A DNA stretch of 64,000 nt from Melastoma dodecandrum (GCA_029817715.1 JARUPY010000252.1:806001-870000), one strand, 5' to 3'. Positions 25,236 through 38,759 are shown, counted from the first letter of the stretch. The notes: generated by a model from the sequence alone, not told the origin. Made by a program: numbers and translations.

Positions 25236-27208
25236 ACCTCCTATGTCAATGCTATAGAGATGGAGTATCTATATTCCATTGCTTCGATTCCTTACCTAAA
25301 ATAACTTTTGAATTGGCTTACAATTTTTCCTTCAATATCATTTGAAGATGTTATCACGACGTTGAGGTTCCGGTAAACAATTCACAGTTAACGGCCATGA
25401 CATACTGGTAAAAAACTACTAAAAGCTAGAAATGCTACTGCTTTGTCATTACCATAATGAAGCATGACCATTGCCCTCTTTATTTCTTTGTTAGATGAAA
25501 CAATGTTTCGCTTTGAATGAAATGGTCTTCTAATCATATACTTTCTAACTACTTCCGCTTTTTTATTCAAAAGGATTAAAATTAGTGAATACAAACACAA
25601 GGCTTCAAGTGTAGTAAACATGCTTCATATTCAACATGGGCAAACAACATCCTGACTTTGCAAAAAGTAAGGGAATGTAATTCATGAGAGATGCTTCATG
25701 TCAAGTGTTGTCCGCAACAAGACCACTTGATTACAAAATTGACTTATTAATAAACCCCTTGAAATTACTTCTCGTCAAGTTCCTAAGAAGGTACTTGAGG
25801 TTGTTTTCAATTTGTCATACTTTGCAAAGTTCACAATTTATTACATAGCAAGAAAAAAAATATACGTTATCCCTCTTTTCCTTATGATTAATGATAGATA
25901 AATAAGATGCTACTATCTAATTTATTTCCAATATATCTTACTTTCATACAATAGTGTTAACACGCCTCCTCAAATCCCTCTAAGCCTTACATAGGGAATT
26001 CATAAAAATAGTTGGTATATCTATTGGAAAATGTGGACCTATCCTAAATTTGTCCAAGAATTTGATTGGGCAGGTGCTCTTCTTGGATGCTTTATATTCT
26101 CCAGTTTCGTAGCCACTCAATGAAATATGTCGTATTACATTGTCATCAAAACCTTATGATAACCTAATTTTTCATTTCGATTTGTACGATCCTACGATCG
26201 AAAAATTAATACTTGGTTGACTAAACTATATTTGAGTTGTATTGATCAAAATATACTAAGTATGATAATAGGATCGATAACTTGGATATGAATAAACAAA
26301 TGAAAGCTAAGGGTGTTGATGAAAAATGAGAAGCTAAGGGCAAAAGTGAAACTACTCCATATGGTAAAGAGGACGAAACTGAGTAGTTGTTCTCATAAGA
26401 GCAAGGGAAAGATAATGAAGAGAAAAACAATGTAAGTGATCGGATGAAATAAAAATCAACTCGAACTAAGATACCAAATTTTGCATCAAAATATTTTCTT
26501 CCTTTCCCAAACTTAAATACTTTATCCAAACCATTTAAATGTATGAAATGTTATTTCTAGTAATTTCATGATTTTAGTTTGAAGCTTAGGATTCACGATT
26601 CGAAATATGCCATTTTCGATTCATAATTCAACCTCGTGGTCAAGGGGATGCTGAAATAGTACTTCAAGACCTAACCTATTGATTCATGACTTTATCCACT
26701 ATTCTGCTATGCAAATTCGATATAGTGGTAGAGTAACGCCATGGTAAGGCGTAAGTCATCGGTTGGTCCAATGGAATTCATGGGTATAGGAAGAAGCCCT
26801 GTCAAGTAGAGTTTGACAACCATTGTCTTTTATGTTGTCTTCAAGCCCCCCATGGAGGTGTCACTAACTACATCTAGCACTCAATCCAAAAGCAGCCACA
26901 CAACAGCAACAATACACACATTATGGCTGCAATAAACTCGTTGATGGAAGTATAAAATAAGGCTATAAGATAATGTTCCCATACAGACATGATTTCTAGG
27001 CAAATAAATAAATGTTCATAAAATATTCCAATGGTTTCTCATTAAAAAATAAATTCGCCGTGCGATCAATTTCAAGAGTGATATACATTGACCAAAAAAC
27101 TAAGAAAGTTTATCCATGCAAATTGTCCAACAGACACTCGTAAAGAACCAGCAGATTGACAAAGTTAGTCTCATCCACAAGATCTGATGCTGCCAGACAA
27201 ACGCTTCG

Positions 27209-27261
27209 AATAATGAAGTTATAGAGCGATGTATTCAAATAATGAAGTTATAGAGCGATGT
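27209..27261. repeat. 24-bp direct tandem duplication
   Basis: Copies at 27209-27232 and 27238-27261 are identical (AATAATGAAG...GCGATGT) with a 29-bp period. This fits a small slippage or repair duplication. Confidence 0.85.
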
Positions 27262-28461
27262 GCTGTATTTCATGCAACAATCTCTTCCATTTTCTTGCTT
27301 CCACTAATAGTTAAACTACTCAAACCCAGTCCAGTCTAAACTTTGACTGTATTTTCTGGCTTACTCCAGGAAAGATTAAAATTCCACGCCGCCAAAGTAA
27401 CGGTCCTCCCAGCGAGTCAGCAATAAATCCAATCGTTGATAGCTCTCATTTCCCTCAACTAACGAACAAATAAAGCCAAACTCGCAACAACCAAGACATT
27501 CCCATGCTTAAATGAGCAAAACGTTTTCTCCCCCGAAAAACGAAAAAAAAATAGAGAGAAAGCAGCTCACCGGAAGCAAACTTCGACCTGCTCTTGCAGA
27601 ACAGACATTTTCCCCCCGTACGGAAACAGCATCTCCAAAAAGTAAAAACTGATCAGAACGCACACAAAAATCACAAAGCTCTAAACGCAGCGTCCGCAAC
27701 AATGCAAGAATATAGAAAAAAAATAGCTACCTAGAAAGCATACGTGATCGGTCGAGCCATCGACGTGAAATCCAGGAAGAACCCTAATTCATCACGGAGC
27801 CCAGTAGCAAAGGAGCAGATCCGACCCTCGCATAGCGTCGCCGAGACACTTGGCCTGTGGCGGGAGGGACTCGAAACGACGCCGCCAAAGGTACCGAGCG
27901 GGACAACCGGCAAGGAGCAAGATGGCGAAGATCAAGAGGGCTGTTTATGGGAGGGTGCCAGGGGGGTTACCGAAGGCGAACGGAAGATTGGACTAGGACT
28001 TGACTGCCATAGATAATTGTAATTTTGACGCTCTGCTCGCTCGCATCATGTAAGTTAATCCGGTATTTGCTTTACACCAAACACACACCAATTAGATTAT
28101 AATTTAGAGGCTAGGCGACACGAGTCGGACCCAAAGTCGACCACGACGATTCGGACATTTGGAAATCCGGGCACGCCAAATCAGAACCCCAACGCGTATC
28201 CCAATTCCTAGCCAGGCGTTAATTGTTACTTTAATGATATTCCAAAAGCAAATGGGGAGTGGGCCATCGACGTCCCGTCCAACACCTAAAAACTATTAGA
28301 AGTGTATAATAGTTAGTTGATCGATGACGGGAGAAGACAGTGGTGACAGACTTTTCCCGAATATTCTCCTCCTGACATCATCCATCGTAGTTGATGATAT
28401 CTCCCCCTTAATCTGCTAGATTAACCTCAGTCAGGGCTGGAATTGCAAAGGTTTACTTAAA

Positions 28462-28481
28462 GGGGGGGGGGGGGGGGGGGG
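28462..28481. repeat. Poly(G) tract, 20 bases
   Basis: Uninterrupted run of 20 G directly beside the LTR-like remnant that starts at 28490. Confidence 0.95.
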
Positions 28482-28489
28482 ATATGACC

Positions 28490-28580
28490 GAGCTCTGATA
28501 TACCATGTAGGATTTTGTGGTAGGTCGTCTAAAAGCTAATAGTTTTATTAGGTGAATGGTCCATTTAACCCAGCCTCTTT
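28490..28580 (-). mobile_element. LTR-retrotransposon edge remnant with primer-binding-like site
   Basis: Read on the minus strand, an LTR-like end finishes in ...CTACA and is followed by TGGTATATCAGAGCTC. This closely resembles the tRNA-Met primer-binding motif (TGGTATCAGAGC) used by many plant LTR retrotransposons, with a 2-nt insertion. The adjoining stretch 28506-28575 would be the 3' end of an LTR. No internal domains or second LTR were found, so this is at most a fragment. Confidence 0.4.
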
Positions 28581-28848
28581 TATCCGGTTTCACCACGATC
28601 CGCTGAAGTCACATTGACTCTACTTCACTCACTAGCTTTCAAACACATTAAATCGGTACACAAAAACCCAAAACATCAGCCGATACCTCGCTCGGCCAGA
28701 AACTTGATTCACATGCATTCAGATTTTAACACTCTCCCTAACATTCAAAGCATTCATTATCTTCCGTCGTCGCATAATTCCGGGCTCGCTACTGCCCCCA
28801 CGACATGCAGACCAATCTCATAGATGGACGTAACAGCAAACAACCAAC

Positions 28849-29007
28849 CTGGTCAACCATCTTGTGCTTGATGATGGTGCTCCTGTCCAGCACCTTCATC
28901 GCTTCACTCTCACCAGTCTCTGTGTTCTGAGTGAACATAACCTTAGCAAAAGTCCCCTCACCGATCGTCCTCCCAACCTTATACTTTCCCACCTGCCTCA
29001 ACACCAT
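28849..29007 (-). pseudogene. Orphan first exon resembling CIPK8 (CBL-interacting kinase)
   Basis: A 53-residue open segment starts MVLRQVGKYKVGRTIGEG, carries the kinase glycine-rich loop (GEGTFAKV), the ATP-binding lysine in AMKVL, and ends KHKMVDQ followed by a GT donor. This matches exon 1 of CIPK8-type calcineurin-B-like-interacting kinases, where an intron falls at this position. No second exon (expected to begin IKREI) is visible in the downstream 1 kb; the region runs into an LTR-like remnant and a poly(G) tract. Differences from the family include a Glu in place of Val before AMK. It is probably a truncated copy. A gene with a very distant second exon cannot be excluded. Confidence 0.6.
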
Positions 29008-29923
29008 CGTCTCGAAAGCCAGAGAGGAAAGGAAAATCCAGGAACTCCCGTCGAAAACAACATGAGACAATTCCCTGGCTCAGAGTCGCAGGCGGTGGAA
29101 AGTAGAACCGACGACACTGGAATTTTGTTCCAACAAGTTGCCCGATATTTGAGAATCGGGATGGGAAAAAGGGAAATTGGGTTTGGTGTAAGGATGGAGC
29201 ATCGGCAGGGTGAATTCAAAAAGTTGCCAGCTTACGGCTTCCCTTTTGCTTTCCGACATCATGGTCCGAAACAACGGCAACAGTTTCCTTAGGCCTGTCT
29301 TCTGGTTTATCCGTTTCTTTACAATTATTGCCGACTCCTCTTGTCAATAACCTTTACGAAACCCCAACAATTTGTTGTCCTCGTCCATAATTAAGAACCC
29401 TGAAAGGACAGAACTCACTCTGCATTGCCAGTTTCGGAGAATCCAGGAAAAAATGAGAAAGAAAAGGAGAAAAGATGGCCAAGCATATCAAAATCACCAG
29501 CGGAGGATTCTCTCTGTCTTAGCCTTCGCCAACTCCGTGGTTTACCAGCTGATCCACCAAGACTAGATCAAATCTTGATAAGAATCCAACTTTCCCCTTA
29601 CCCCGAGCACTATCCAAGGAAGAAACATACTTTCTCAGGAATTCCTTGTGCCACAAACGGGAGTCATAAGTAAAAGGTCTGAGACATCTTAGCATATTAC
29701 TCAAGACCGAATCAGAATAGAATCCAGTCAACCACAACAGAAGTAGGGTTATAATATGCTCTTCCAGTATAAGGAGAACAACTTCGTGGTCGATAATTAT
29801 CTCATTAGTGGATGAATATGACCCACGATTCTGATACATATGTAGTTTGTAGCTACTCCTTATTTCTTTCATCAGTATAAATTATCACCCCACAGTCAAA
29901 GCATCCATTTACAATCACAAAAT
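29008..29923. other. Intergenic gap between the CIPK-like exon and UFC1
   Basis: This holds the upstream flank of the CIPK-like exon and the 3' flank of UFC1. Open frames on both strands are short and show no family resemblance. Confidence 0.5.
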
Positions 29924-31291
29924 TTAGTTAGAGTCAGTTGAGCTTGCAGTGTCATCTTCGTGCTTAATCATGCCAGAATCCACGAGTATGGGGATCTCAG
30001 CAGCAAGCCATGGAGCTAGTCCAAGACAAAGAGCGTGGGCAATGCCAAATCGGGGGCTGCAAAAGTAGAAAAAACAACAATTTAAGTTACACGAGCCCAA
30101 TTTCAGTGTAAAAATCATCACTAACCAAATTAAAGGAATTCTATTCAAAGTCAAATCCACTATGGCAAATAAGGACCATACATCACACACAAAGAGCAAC
30201 CACAAGCGCAGTATTATTTACTTCAGGAGATGATATCAGAAAGATTTGATCCGATGAATAATGATATTCTCCGAAACATATCTGCATGAGACCATCATCT
30301 CCAACCATATGTGACTAACAGTTTCAACTTCGCACGGATTCTCTTACTGTCACCCTAAAATGCCATTTCACCATACAAGGGCAAGATACGAAGGCAAACC
30401 ACCCTATATTCACAATCCACCATCAATCCAAACAAGCGGATTCATGTGCATGCACACAATCCTCATCAGCAATCACATGCATATTCCTACAGACAAGATC
30501 AACCAATGCAACCTCCGTTGCATGATGCCCCATGCACAAAGCATTTGAACTGAATCAGCGCAGTCTGCAAGGTATCAAAACTCTTTTCTCCATGTTTAGG
30601 CGGCAATGCACCACAACTATCAAGCACTTCCCAATCCACTAAATTGGAAAACGACAGCCAAACTGCATTCCCAATTACCAAACACCACCGCCACCAAGAC
30701 AACACAACAAAAAAGAACATATAGAAACCCATAATTTTTCATGCGGATCACAAGCTGTCGTCGTATGTTACCAGTTTCTGGCCCAGAGAGGTTTGAAATG
30801 CACTGTCAAGCATATCTTCCCTCCTCTATACATCTGCAAGAGAACAAAAAACAATCTAATGCCTGTCCCACAACCAAACAACAACCACCTCCCCTCCCCC
30901 CCCAAAAAAGGGATCAAGCTTTGAGGATTAAATCAAATTTGAAAAACGAAAAAACCTTCTGGGTCTTGCCATCGAGCTGCGGCAACTCGATCTCGGGGGA
31001 GGTGGCGGGGTACGTGACTGGGATATCAAACTGGAGGTCGAACTCGTACTTGAGGAGGTTGTGAACATACCAGCACTTGCCTGTCCATCGGGTACCCTCC
31101 GGGTTAGCAGCCGAAATGCGGAACCAGTCGTTGTCGTTGGACTTGTTCATCTGGGTGTAGGCGATCAGGGCCCTGTACTCCTCCTTCAGCCTCTGCGTCC
31201 ACGCACCACCGCCATCCCGTGGCCCCGCCTTCGTCATCAACAATGGGATCTGGGTAAGGGTCGACTTCGTGCTGGGGTCCCAACCCTCCAT
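29924..31291 (-). CDS. UFC1: UFM1-conjugating enzyme UFC1
   Basis: E2-like enzyme that takes the ubiquitin-fold modifier UFM1 from the E1 UBA5 and passes it on with the UFL1 ligase; ufmylation is linked to ER ribosome quality control. Three exons, 30956-31291, 30772-30833 and 29924-30056, total 531 nt, giving 176 residues, about the family length. Landmarks are [18 protein letters not shown] at the start, [24 protein letters not shown] and the middle exon with [13 protein letters not shown]. The Cys of KICLT is the family's catalytic thioester residue, so the enzyme looks active. The last exon carries [21 protein letters not shown]. Phases agree at both introns (112 codons, then 20 codons plus 2 nt). 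Confidence 0.93.
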
Positions 31292-32843
31292 CTCGCTCGT
31301 TCGGGGGAGGGGGATTTCGTGGGTTGTAAGGGGGATTTGGGGAAATGAAAATTTGATTCCCCTTTAGGTATTTTCATTAATTAATTGGGTCGCATAATTA
31401 ATAATAAAATTTTATTACGTGATAATTTTCACGCGGAAGCAGGACACTCGTCTCCCATGCCATAAAATTTTGGAAAAGGAAACAGGCATAAATTAATCAA
31501 ATGCAAATATTGAAATTTAGGACATGACAAACAAATGTTTAGCAGTTTTTGGATTGTTAGTTACGTTACGAAATGGGACAAATATTTTTTTGAAATAATA
31601 TATAATTTCAAAAATGTTTCCGAAGTGAATATTCGATTTTGTTGCGTGTTTAAAATTTCTTAAATACATTTAGAAATATTTTTGAGAAATTTTTGAACTT
31701 TGGACAAAATATTTTACCAACTACCTTCTGATATGACACGCAATTGAACCACGGCGCTACTTATCTGCCCTGCGACCTTAATATGGGACTTACGCTTATA
31801 TACACTAAACGTGGGACTTTAGGTTTGACCCATCTTGGTGACACGCTCTTTACAATCATGAATCACTCTAACTGTATTTTTTGAGGAACTAGAAAAGTTA
31901 ATGCGCCTCATGGCGGACGCAAGTAAGAGTAATGCTCCTCGAGGCATTTGGATCTTCTCAATGCCTTGATCACCAATACCACAAAACAAGAAAAGAAAAT
32001 AATAAAATCGTAAAGGACGATGCTTCAGCAACAGTAGAATATTCTTGTACATTCCTTCAAAGGACACAACGAGTTTCCAAATGACTGTACCTGGACTCCG
32101 ATGCAAAAGAAAGAATACTCGGAGCGCCCATCAATTCTGCTACAACCACTCGGTATGAAAATGATTGCATGTATACAATATGCTGTCTGAGAGACAAGTA
32201 ATCGCGGATGACAGCCAGTACGTCCTCATTGACATCTTCAGAACATGACCCGTCAAGAAAATGATTTGCAGGAGAACAACCTGTTCTAGCTCGAGAGGAA
32301 TTTTATAGCTCGCTTTGCGTGAGAGCACTAAAAAATTGACTGCAAAAATAACAAGAATTCCATCAGTCTCTATGAAAACATTTCAACAGCTGGGTAACCC
32401 ATCCAAACGGCGAAGAAAAGGCCCACATATCAGACAATTCGAAATGAGGGTCCAAGAGAGACGGATATAGTCAACCATCTCCGTACCCCTTTAAGCTCAT
32501 ATTTCACGAGAATTCTCGACAGAACCAAGATATAAGCACGCAGATTCCGCATTCAGAGATTGTATTTGGAAGTTGATTCACCAACGCACAACTCTTCCCA
32601 ATACTATAAACCAATTAGACTATTGCAACAGTAGTAGGTTCAGGTTCATTCATCTCCCAGTGAAGATTAAACATCCGAAAAAGGGTAACTGGACGTAATA
32701 ATGGAGCGACACACACAGTTCCCTGACTTCAAGAGAAGACGAGGACAGCCAAAAGGGGAACTTTGAGGAGGCCAAACCAGAGAAACAGAAGAAGTTAAGA
32801 TATAGGGATGTGACTCTGTAAGGAAAGGATGTTACAAATTACC
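31292..32843. other. Intergenic gap between UFC1 and the sucrose transporter
   Basis: UFC1 promoter side (left) and transporter 3' side (right); the right few hundred bases are probably the transporter's 3' UTR. The stretch 31.38-31.75 kb is strongly AT-rich. No gene is recognised. Confidence 0.5.
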
Positions 32844-35800
32844 TCACACACTGACCCTGGCCTTCTGAATTTGAGTACTGGATCGAGGAATGGCCAAGAT
32901 AGCTATCAATCCCCCTGACAAGGCTGCTACAGATGCAACCGCAATAGAAGGGGAATTCCCACCCCCAAATAATTGATCCCATGGCCCACTACCTAGTGAT
33001 ACTATCACCTGTTTGTACATAGCAAATATCAAAGTTAGTTGTTGAGCAATCAAATTGGTTAAAATAAAAGCTGCTCGATAGAAAAGGAAAATCATGGAGC
33101 AGTTCAGGGTTCGCATTATGGATCCTGCAGAACAGTAATCCAAGTTGTTTCATTGATGTAAGTTGCAATGTTGTAAATGGGGAGATCATTCTTGCTTCAG
33201 ATGACCGATGAAAAGACATATAGGTCATGATGGTCTATGGAGCATTCAGGATTTTATGACCAAAAGGTTTTAGAGAATGGAACCTGAGGGACCACAATAG
33301 CAAGGTTCAACACACCCAAGGATAACCCTGCAAGAACCAATGAACAAATCAACCCTTGCAAGATCATGCAAACAAATAACTACAGAATCACATTAAGAAT
33401 AAAAAGGTTTACCTTGGCCAAGCCCCAAAGATTCAATACGCGTAGAGATTAAAGCATATGGAACACTGTAAGTGATCTACAAAGAGAGAATAGCCGACTC
33501 ATAGATTGAATACTCTCTCACGAGCAAGTGAAAGTAGAAAAATTAAATCAACATACAACATCTAAGGGGAAGTTAAACAATAAAAGTCGTGCAATTGTTG
33601 ACACCCGCCAGTTTGTTCCTTTCTCAGACATTCAATACACGGACAGTTTATATATCACAGAAAGCAGAAGCTTACCGCTAAAGGAACTCCCAGGACTGCA
33701 AAAATCGCTATTGCAGCAACCACAATGCCATTTGGAGGTAAATTTCCGGTTGAAGAGTTTCCCATGTTAATATAAGAAACTATAAGCATTCCAAGGAAGC
33801 ATAAGGCCATAACGACGTTACAAATACCCCAAACGAAACCCGCCCCCAGTTTTCTGCAAAGCTTCTCTAACAGCAATGATGTTATTCCCAAGACAACAGA
33901 CTGAAGCATGAGACCTAAAGCACCCATGCTAACCCCCTTGGTATAATTCTTTCCATCGTTGGGATAGCCACCATAAACCTCTCTACCCATCCAATCAGTA
34001 TCAAAGAGGAGATATGGGAACCACCCGATCCATGTCAGAGCAGTAACGAGCAAGATTATCCATATGGATGCAGAAAAATATCTGAATGTCCCAAAAAGTT
34101 CCCACATGAAAGCTTCCTCCGTTTGGCTTGAAGGTCCAGGTCTATTGTCGGATGGATTTGACCGATCAGTCAGGGCAAGAGGCACTTCCTGAGCAGCTGA
34201 GATGCTTATGCATGTACTTAGTGCAATGAACGCGACATCGATCAAGAATGCAGCCTTGAGATTGGCACAGTCAACATCGCAAGCAGTAGTCATGGTAAAG
34301 GGGAAAACCTTGTACCAGCCATTGAATGACCCAGTGGCAAAACCAAGGATGTTCCCAACCGCCATAAAAAGTGAGAAGTACGCATTCGCCACTCTAGTCC
34401 TTCTATGGTCCTTGCCTGGAGAGTAGAAAACCTACATAAATCAATTACTATCACACTCTTTCGTTCTGGCACTATCGACAAGTCCCCACATTTTCAACAA
34501 AGCACTAAGCAACTTTGATCTTGAGAACACTCGCGGTTGAAAATTTCAGCTGATTTCAGCACATTCCAAAATTATATTTTCTACCAACAGACACTGCTCA
34601 TGTACCACACATTATGTTAAATGGAAGCATCGACGAACACCGAACTTTTGCATCACTGGGATCCCTGAACTCAACATTTGAAGACTTCCTATTACCGTAA
34701 TATACTCCATTGTTTAGCAAAAGTCTAAATTGAATAAGATTAAAATAACAATAACTTTCTCATGTGGACATTAGTGCCGACTGTAATCAATTCACCAATT
34801 TGATGATCAGACTCCTTCCTTACTAAGTGCCAATTTTTTAAGCTCCATTATTGAATACTAAACTCCCACCTCAAAACGGATTATACTCGTCATTAACAAA
34901 AAGACATAAACATCCAGACAAGCCCAACACACTGTGTTTCACAAAAGCTTAGTGCCTGATTCGAACAGGAAACAAATCTGAATTTGGACAAGCAAAAGAG
35001 CCAGTTATACCAAGTCATCAACTGATAGAAAAAACAAGAAGATTTCCATCAGGACCACCAACCCACATCAATATCACAAATGCCATAATGACTATCCTAA
35101 TACTAGAATTAGATACCAATGACAAAACAATTCCATTACTACCCCACCCCGTTTTTTATTGATAAGATGATAAATCCTGCTTCTTCTTGTCTTCAACTAC
35201 ATTAAAAAACGCGCTCAATGGGTTACAGCTTTACCACTGCACCATTAATTTGTCTCCTCTCCCAACCCTTACAATTGTCACAAAAATCTCAAAAAGGTGT
35301 CAATACTCAGATCAGTACCAATATCAACAGGACAACATTAACTGCGTCATCACGATCACTACTCACAACTGGACTGCCAAAGAAACATAGGAAAAAACAC
35401 TATATCCCGTAATAATCAAATGCCCCAAATTTTCTGAGAGTGTTTTACGGCAACAATTAGGAAGATTTGGGAAGAAAAAAGAACTCTTTTGCTTACCAGT
35501 GAGATCAGCTAAGAGAGCTCTGCAAGGACCCTGAGTCATGTTATTTGCGACATCCAAAATCCAGAACCCGAACACAAAAGCTCCGATCGCACGCGGCCTC
35601 GTGCTCCCTCTATCTCCGAGCCACCACCCGATATCGGCCGAGTGCCCAATGACGAGGACAGAAACAGCAATCGCGGTCGCCCCGATCACGATGAAGGGCC
35701 GGCGCCGGCCGAACCGGCTGGTACACCGGTCGCTCATGAGCCCCACGAGCGGCTGTACGAAGAGCCCAGACAGTGGCCCGCATAGCCAGATGATGCTGGA

Positions 35801-36004
35801 CCAAGCATGGGGAATCCCCAGCTCCTGGACGTACGGGGTGAGGAGTGAGAGTTGGAGCGCCCAACCGAACTGGATTCCCCCCGCAACGGAGGCCACTCTG
35901 AGGAGGCGACGGAGCTGGACCCGCGGCGGCTGGAGGGAGGGTTTCTGCCGGGAGCCTCCGCCTCCGCCTCCGCCGCCGCGGCGGTGTTGGTCAGGGATGG
36001 CCAT
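32844..36004 (-). CDS. SUT4: SUT4/SUC4-type proton-sucrose symporter
   Basis: Twelve-span major-facilitator carrier moving sucrose with protons; the SUT4 clade usually sits in the vacuolar membrane. Five exons, 35497-36004, 33676-34415, 33413-33476, 33284-33327 and 32844-33008, total 1521 nt, giving 506 residues. Landmarks are MAIPDQ plus an eight-glycine tract, an LRRLL motif, [37 protein letters not shown] (the conserved inter-helix loop), [16 protein letters not shown], then [28 protein letters not shown] and a C-terminal [20 protein letters not shown]. All phases agree. The five-exon layout and the [16 protein letters not shown] segment support the SUT4 rather than SUT1/SUC2 type. Intron 1 is about 1.1 kb. 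The leader just upstream is a pyrimidine-rich TTCTGC repeat (36200-36240 on the other strand). Confidence 0.93.
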
Positions 36005-36199
36005 GGGAGTTACCGGTATCCCGGGCTCGGACAGGAGGCGGTTGTGATCGGCAGATACAAAAGAAAATTAGGAGGTTGTTTTCCGTTACGTGAACGGCGG
36101 GGTTCCTGCAGAATTCGCGGGGGTTTTGTGGGTGGGCTCGGAACACGAGGAGAAGGGGGAAGTCACGAGTCGATGATGCTTCGGAGTTCGGACCGAAGA

Positions 36200-36236
36200 A
36201 GTCGAAGCAGAAGCAGAAGCAGAAGCAGAAGAAGAA
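36200..36236 (-). repeat. Hexanucleotide/trinucleotide repeat in the sucrose-transporter leader
   Basis: AGAAGC repeats on the plus strand (TTCTGC/TTC on the sense strand), about 200 bp upstream of the start codon, probably within the promoter or 5' UTR. Confidence 0.75.
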
Positions 36237-37554
36237 CGGTAGGAATTTTGAGGGGTTGAAATGACGAGACGCGCCTCGACGTTTCTCGTTTTTTACGAGA
36301 AGTACCATTTTGCTAGCGTGGCGTAAAATGAACCCTTCGATGAGAAGTACCATAAGCCCGTGAAACTGCAATAATAGCACAGATGCTTGAAACTCGGGTG
36401 AGACAAACTTACGTTCATTATTAAAACACTCGGAAATACTTGGGTATCTTACTGTATTATTGACTGGAAAAGGGAAATTGCAGAGAGGGGTGGAACTCAT
36501 TTCATCTCTTTTTTTCTATTTCCACCTCCTAAATCGTTAATTAGAAAGAAACTCCCGTTTCTCAGCTCTTTTTTTTTTTAAATGGGATTTGGTGGTACTG
36601 CCAATGTCAATCGGGCATGCCCAAAATTGTCTTTTGATTTATGGGGGACGATTTCATATGTCGGGGGGTGATTTGGATCGGATTAGGATTGCATTGGCTT
36701 TTTAAGCTCGTGTTAAAAAGCTTGGGGGGATTTTAACAGCTGTCTGAAGTTATTGGGGGATATGATTAAGGGTGGACGTGATATGACGCTGTCCAAATAT
36801 GATGATGTTGAAGGTTTTTTTGCTTTTTGGTCGGCATATTATATAATCATGGTCACTTATTTAGTTCATAAGCGTGGAACACTCAACCCTTTTTAGTTAT
36901 TAAATTCGCGTCCAATTATCGACCGCCGCATAATCCACCGCTCTCTCGCGTTGTGAACGAAACTGTGCGGCGAGAGGCATCTCTCTGCTGGCCGTACTCC
37001 TCGCACACATTACGGGAAAACGTTATGGACGGGCGTTTCCTTCATGTCCACTCCGGCTATCCCTGCTGCCGTTGCAACTGGAGACCGATGGGGTCAACAT
37101 GTCATGGGCCAGAACTAGGGCCCAGCAATATTGGGCCCGACGAGGCCATCTCCACTGATTCCAATAATAAGAAGACGGGCGCATTAATATCTCGACAACG
37201 AGGAATAATTTTAAAAAAGCCATAGCCGGGATTATGTCTTATTTGTGAACTTTTTGTTTAATGTTTTGAAAACGAATCAAGCAAAGAAAAGCTCCGAAGT
37301 CGTGACGTGCTTGTCTTTCCGTTTGGTCTCGTCCCACGTAAAAAAAAAGGTGATCGGCCGGCTGGAAAGGAATAGAAAGCTAATCATCTCCGTTTTCGCT
37401 AGAGACGTGTCCGTTGGAACAACAAGAATGGCAGGATCCGAAAATAGGAAAAGGAAAGAAAGGATAGGTGCAAAATAGTTGTGTCGATACTTAAGGACAG
37501 CGACACATGTGGTCCAGTTTTCTTTATCGTAAAATCATGCGTATAAACTGATGG

Positions 37555-37569
37555 CCCCCCCCCCCCCCC
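37555..37569. repeat. Poly(C) tract, 15 bases
   Basis: Uninterrupted run of 15 C. Confidence 0.95.
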
Positions 37570-38270
37570 AAGGCTCCCCTCCCCGGTAAAACACACGTTT
37601 ATTCTCATAGTAGATGGATGAACATGGTAAGAGAAATGGTGAAAGTCAGTGAATGGAGAATAAGATCATGGGCCTGCCTAGTTCGGTCATACGACAAAAG
37701 AAAAAAGTGATCATGGATGATTTGCACCTAATCAAGAGGTTAGGAATGGAGGGTAGGGAAGGGGAGAATAGGGGGGAGGAGACTAAATGATTGCCCTCAA
37801 ATAACATAAAATAAACAAAACAAACCCCATGGAACGAGAAAACGCACTCGTCACACCCTAAAGGATACGTTATAGGTAGCGCACAACGAGGAAGATGCAA
37901 TAATTCAATCCCTAAGTTGATGGGGTGGCACAAAAGTCGGGGGGGCTAGGACGAGAAAGGTGATAAAAAGAAGATCCAACGGAGCAGTCAATGGTGGCAT
38001 TGAGACCGCAGCCTCCCCACCCCCACCACCCCACACAATATTGATATCGATGTCCATGATGTTGATTTTACAATGAGAAGTCTTTGATAATATGGGGTTC
38101 GATTTAACCAAAAATTATTCGACTAAACTTGGAAGTGCTTTCTTCGTCATCGCAGTAACACGGTCAAAAGTTGCTATAGGGAATTAGGACATTTGATTCC
38201 CTGCTATTTAGTGATTAGGGCTTTTCATATAATATATGTATGACTCTATACATTGAACAAAATCATCGAC

Positions 38271-38275
38271 TTTTT

Positions 38276-38306
<31 letters not shown>
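38271..38306. repeat. Poly(T)15-poly(G)21 block
   Basis: Fifteen T (38271-38285) followed immediately by twenty-one G (38286-38306), the longest homopolymer G run in the window. Confidence 0.95.
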
Positions 38307-38745
38307 TTTCCACCGAAAGCTGGCGATGCGTGCTCTAACCCTAACTACAGTAATCTAGAAGATCCCTGTAGCAACGGCGATAGTAATGGGGTGGCCGTCA
38401 AAAGGAGAAGCTGAGCAATCATCGTTCAGCCGCCTGCTCTTATCGGTGGATTGCTCTGGTTTATTTTATTACAATGATGCGCGTCGAATGTAGGAGGATG
38501 GGAAGGAGAGACAAGCATAACCGTAGCATTAATTAAAAAAATAAATAAATAAACATGCGATCATCGGAATTTCCGTGAGAATCTGTCCACGACGAAATAC
38601 CTCCAAAGTTTCTGACTTGTAGCATCCGATGATGAGAACACATCAAGGGTTGTGGTCATGGGTGACGTGATTCCTTTTGTTTTTCCTTAAAGGGTTTTTA
38701 AAAGGGGTGGCTTTCGTTGTAATTTCCCTCTCGCCATTATTACAT

Positions 38746-38759
38746 CCCCCCCCCCCCCC
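38746..38759. repeat. Poly(C) tract, 14 bases
   Basis: Uninterrupted run of 14 C. Confidence 0.95.

Larger units (their letters stand above)
22451..28461. other. AT-rich intergenic DNA, no gene seen
   Basis: Six kilobases without a convincing coding region on either strand. It contains the MADS gene 3' flank, a perfect 13-bp inverted repeat (25206-25235), a 24-bp direct duplication (27209-27261) and AT-rich, transposon-like texture at about 23.9-26.8 kb with no identifiable domains. A more GC-rich patch at 27.73-28.02 kb has short open frames on both strands but nothing recognisable; it could be an untranslated first exon or a promoter region. Confidence 0.5.

Noticed and set aside
35538..36047. 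169-codon plus-strand open frame
   Set aside because: Antisense of the first sucrose-transporter exon, open because of high GC content.
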